A stretch of DNA of 5,694 nucleotides, from positions 1 through 5,694 of the forward strand of contig DVHV01000172.1 in NCBI GenBank assembly GCA_018711775.1, in the 5' to 3' direction. Positions 5,276 to 5,694 of the stretch are shown piece after piece (position 1 is the stretch's first letter; every line of letters begins with the position of its first letter). Both the position numbers and the translations under genes were made by a program. This stretch comes from Candidatus Onthocola stercoravium (GTDB taxonomy: Bacteria; Bacillota_I; Bacilli_A; RF39; UBA660). Below the pieces are notes generated by a model. It searched no databases. It was given only the letters and a program-made list of their open reading frames with translations, and had not been told where the DNA came from.

Positions 5276-5694
5276 TTAATCTTTAACAATAAGTTCTGAA
5301 AATTTTAAATGAACATAAATCATCTTATCTTTATAAATTTCAATTCTATCCACAAGTCCACTAACTTTATTCATATGTAAACTACCGAGCATATTCTTAT
5401 GAAAATTTATTTCATTATCAACTTTTTCAATTTTCTTATTAATTTCTCTTAAATTTTTTATCATAATTTCTTCCGAATTATCTTCTAGTTCGTTAAAGTC
5501 ATAATACTTGCAAAATTCTTCACATATATTTTGTAAATATTCTATAATATCTTCTTTTAACCAATCATAATTAATTCTATGAGATGAACAAACACCAAAT
5601 TTACCTTTTCTCGTATGGTTTTCTTTCTAATTTTTTTCTAAAGAAAAATCATAATCAGAAACCTTAAAATCTTCAGTTTCATTACTTCTTTCAA
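5276..5694 (-). pseudogene. Large serine recombinase, decayed C-terminal remnant
   Basis: Large serine recombinases integrate and excise mobile elements at specific sites. The minus-strand frame from the window edge is broken by TAG at 5629-5627, then runs 116 codons to TAA at 5278-5276. After the stop it reads KENHTRKGKFGVCSSHRINYDWLKEDIIEYL, the part of the family zinc ribbon normally written C-x2-Y-(x)n-G-x3-C-x-SH-x-I followed by an L-rich helix; the first Cys is replaced by Lys. A coiled-coil stretch NLREINKKIEKVDNEI follows, then SLHMNKVSGL, and then directly the family's terminal motif LVDRIEIYKDKMIYVHLKF. The segment of several dozen residues usually between the last two is missing, which indicates an internal deletion. 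Codons upstream of the stop (5630-5694) show no clear CxxC ribbon. The ATG at 5464 could start a 62-residue peptide, but it has no independent meaning. The N-terminal catalytic part would lie beyond the window. Confidence 0.75.

Noticed and set aside
5276..5464. 62-residue hypothetical protein starting at the ATG at 5464
   Set aside because: The same frame stays open upstream with recombinase similarity, so this is an internal Met of a broken recombinase rather than a separate gene.
1..5694. CRISPR array, tRNA or rRNA genes
   Set aside because: No regularly spaced direct repeats and no tRNA or rRNA signatures were found on either strand by eye.

Overview
The window is AT-rich, and every recognisable gene lies on the minus strand. 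Trp is encoded by TGG in all genes where I checked it, and the stops are TAA or TAG, so the standard bacterial code applies rather than the Mycoplasma code. Gene content and codon style suggest a low-GC member of the Bacillota, probably a Bacilli lineage near Erysipelotrichia or the uncultured RF39-type groups. That placement is inference.

Reading along the minus strand (from 5694 down to 1), the window starts in a decayed mobile-element region. It holds the C-terminal end of a large serine recombinase, with an in-frame stop and an apparent internal deletion (5276-5694). A gene-poor junction (5188-5275) follows, then a 32-codon stub that is clearly the C-terminus of an FtsW/SpoVE-type SEDS glycosyltransferase (5089-5187). 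A 17-bp near-perfect inverted repeat brackets most of that stub. The simplest reading is a site-specific integration into ftsW whose recombinase later decayed.

Next come two very AT-rich genes with their own promoters. The first encodes an ABC-type ATPase domain of the MacB/LolD type that has lost key residues in the Walker A, Q-loop, signature, Walker B and H-switch motifs while keeping the fold spacing (4307-4951). The second encodes an XRE-type DNA-binding protein with one membrane segment and a large extracytoplasmic domain (3147-4235). Their adjacency suggests a sensing or regulatory module, but no permease and no target gene are visible, so the joint function is inferred only.

The 150 bases between that regulator and pyruvate kinase hold a strong intrinsic terminator, candidate promoters and an orphan Shine-Dalgarno sequence. 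After it comes ordinary core metabolism: pyruvate kinase (pyk, 1589-2992) with a terminator on its stop codon, the ADP-dependent NAD(P)H-hydrate dehydratase nnrD (669-1520), and a partial membrane protein resembling the DUF2207/YciQ C-terminal family (1-682). The last two overlap by 14 bp and are probably translationally coupled. Nothing convincing is encoded on the plus strand, and there is no tRNA, rRNA or CRISPR array.
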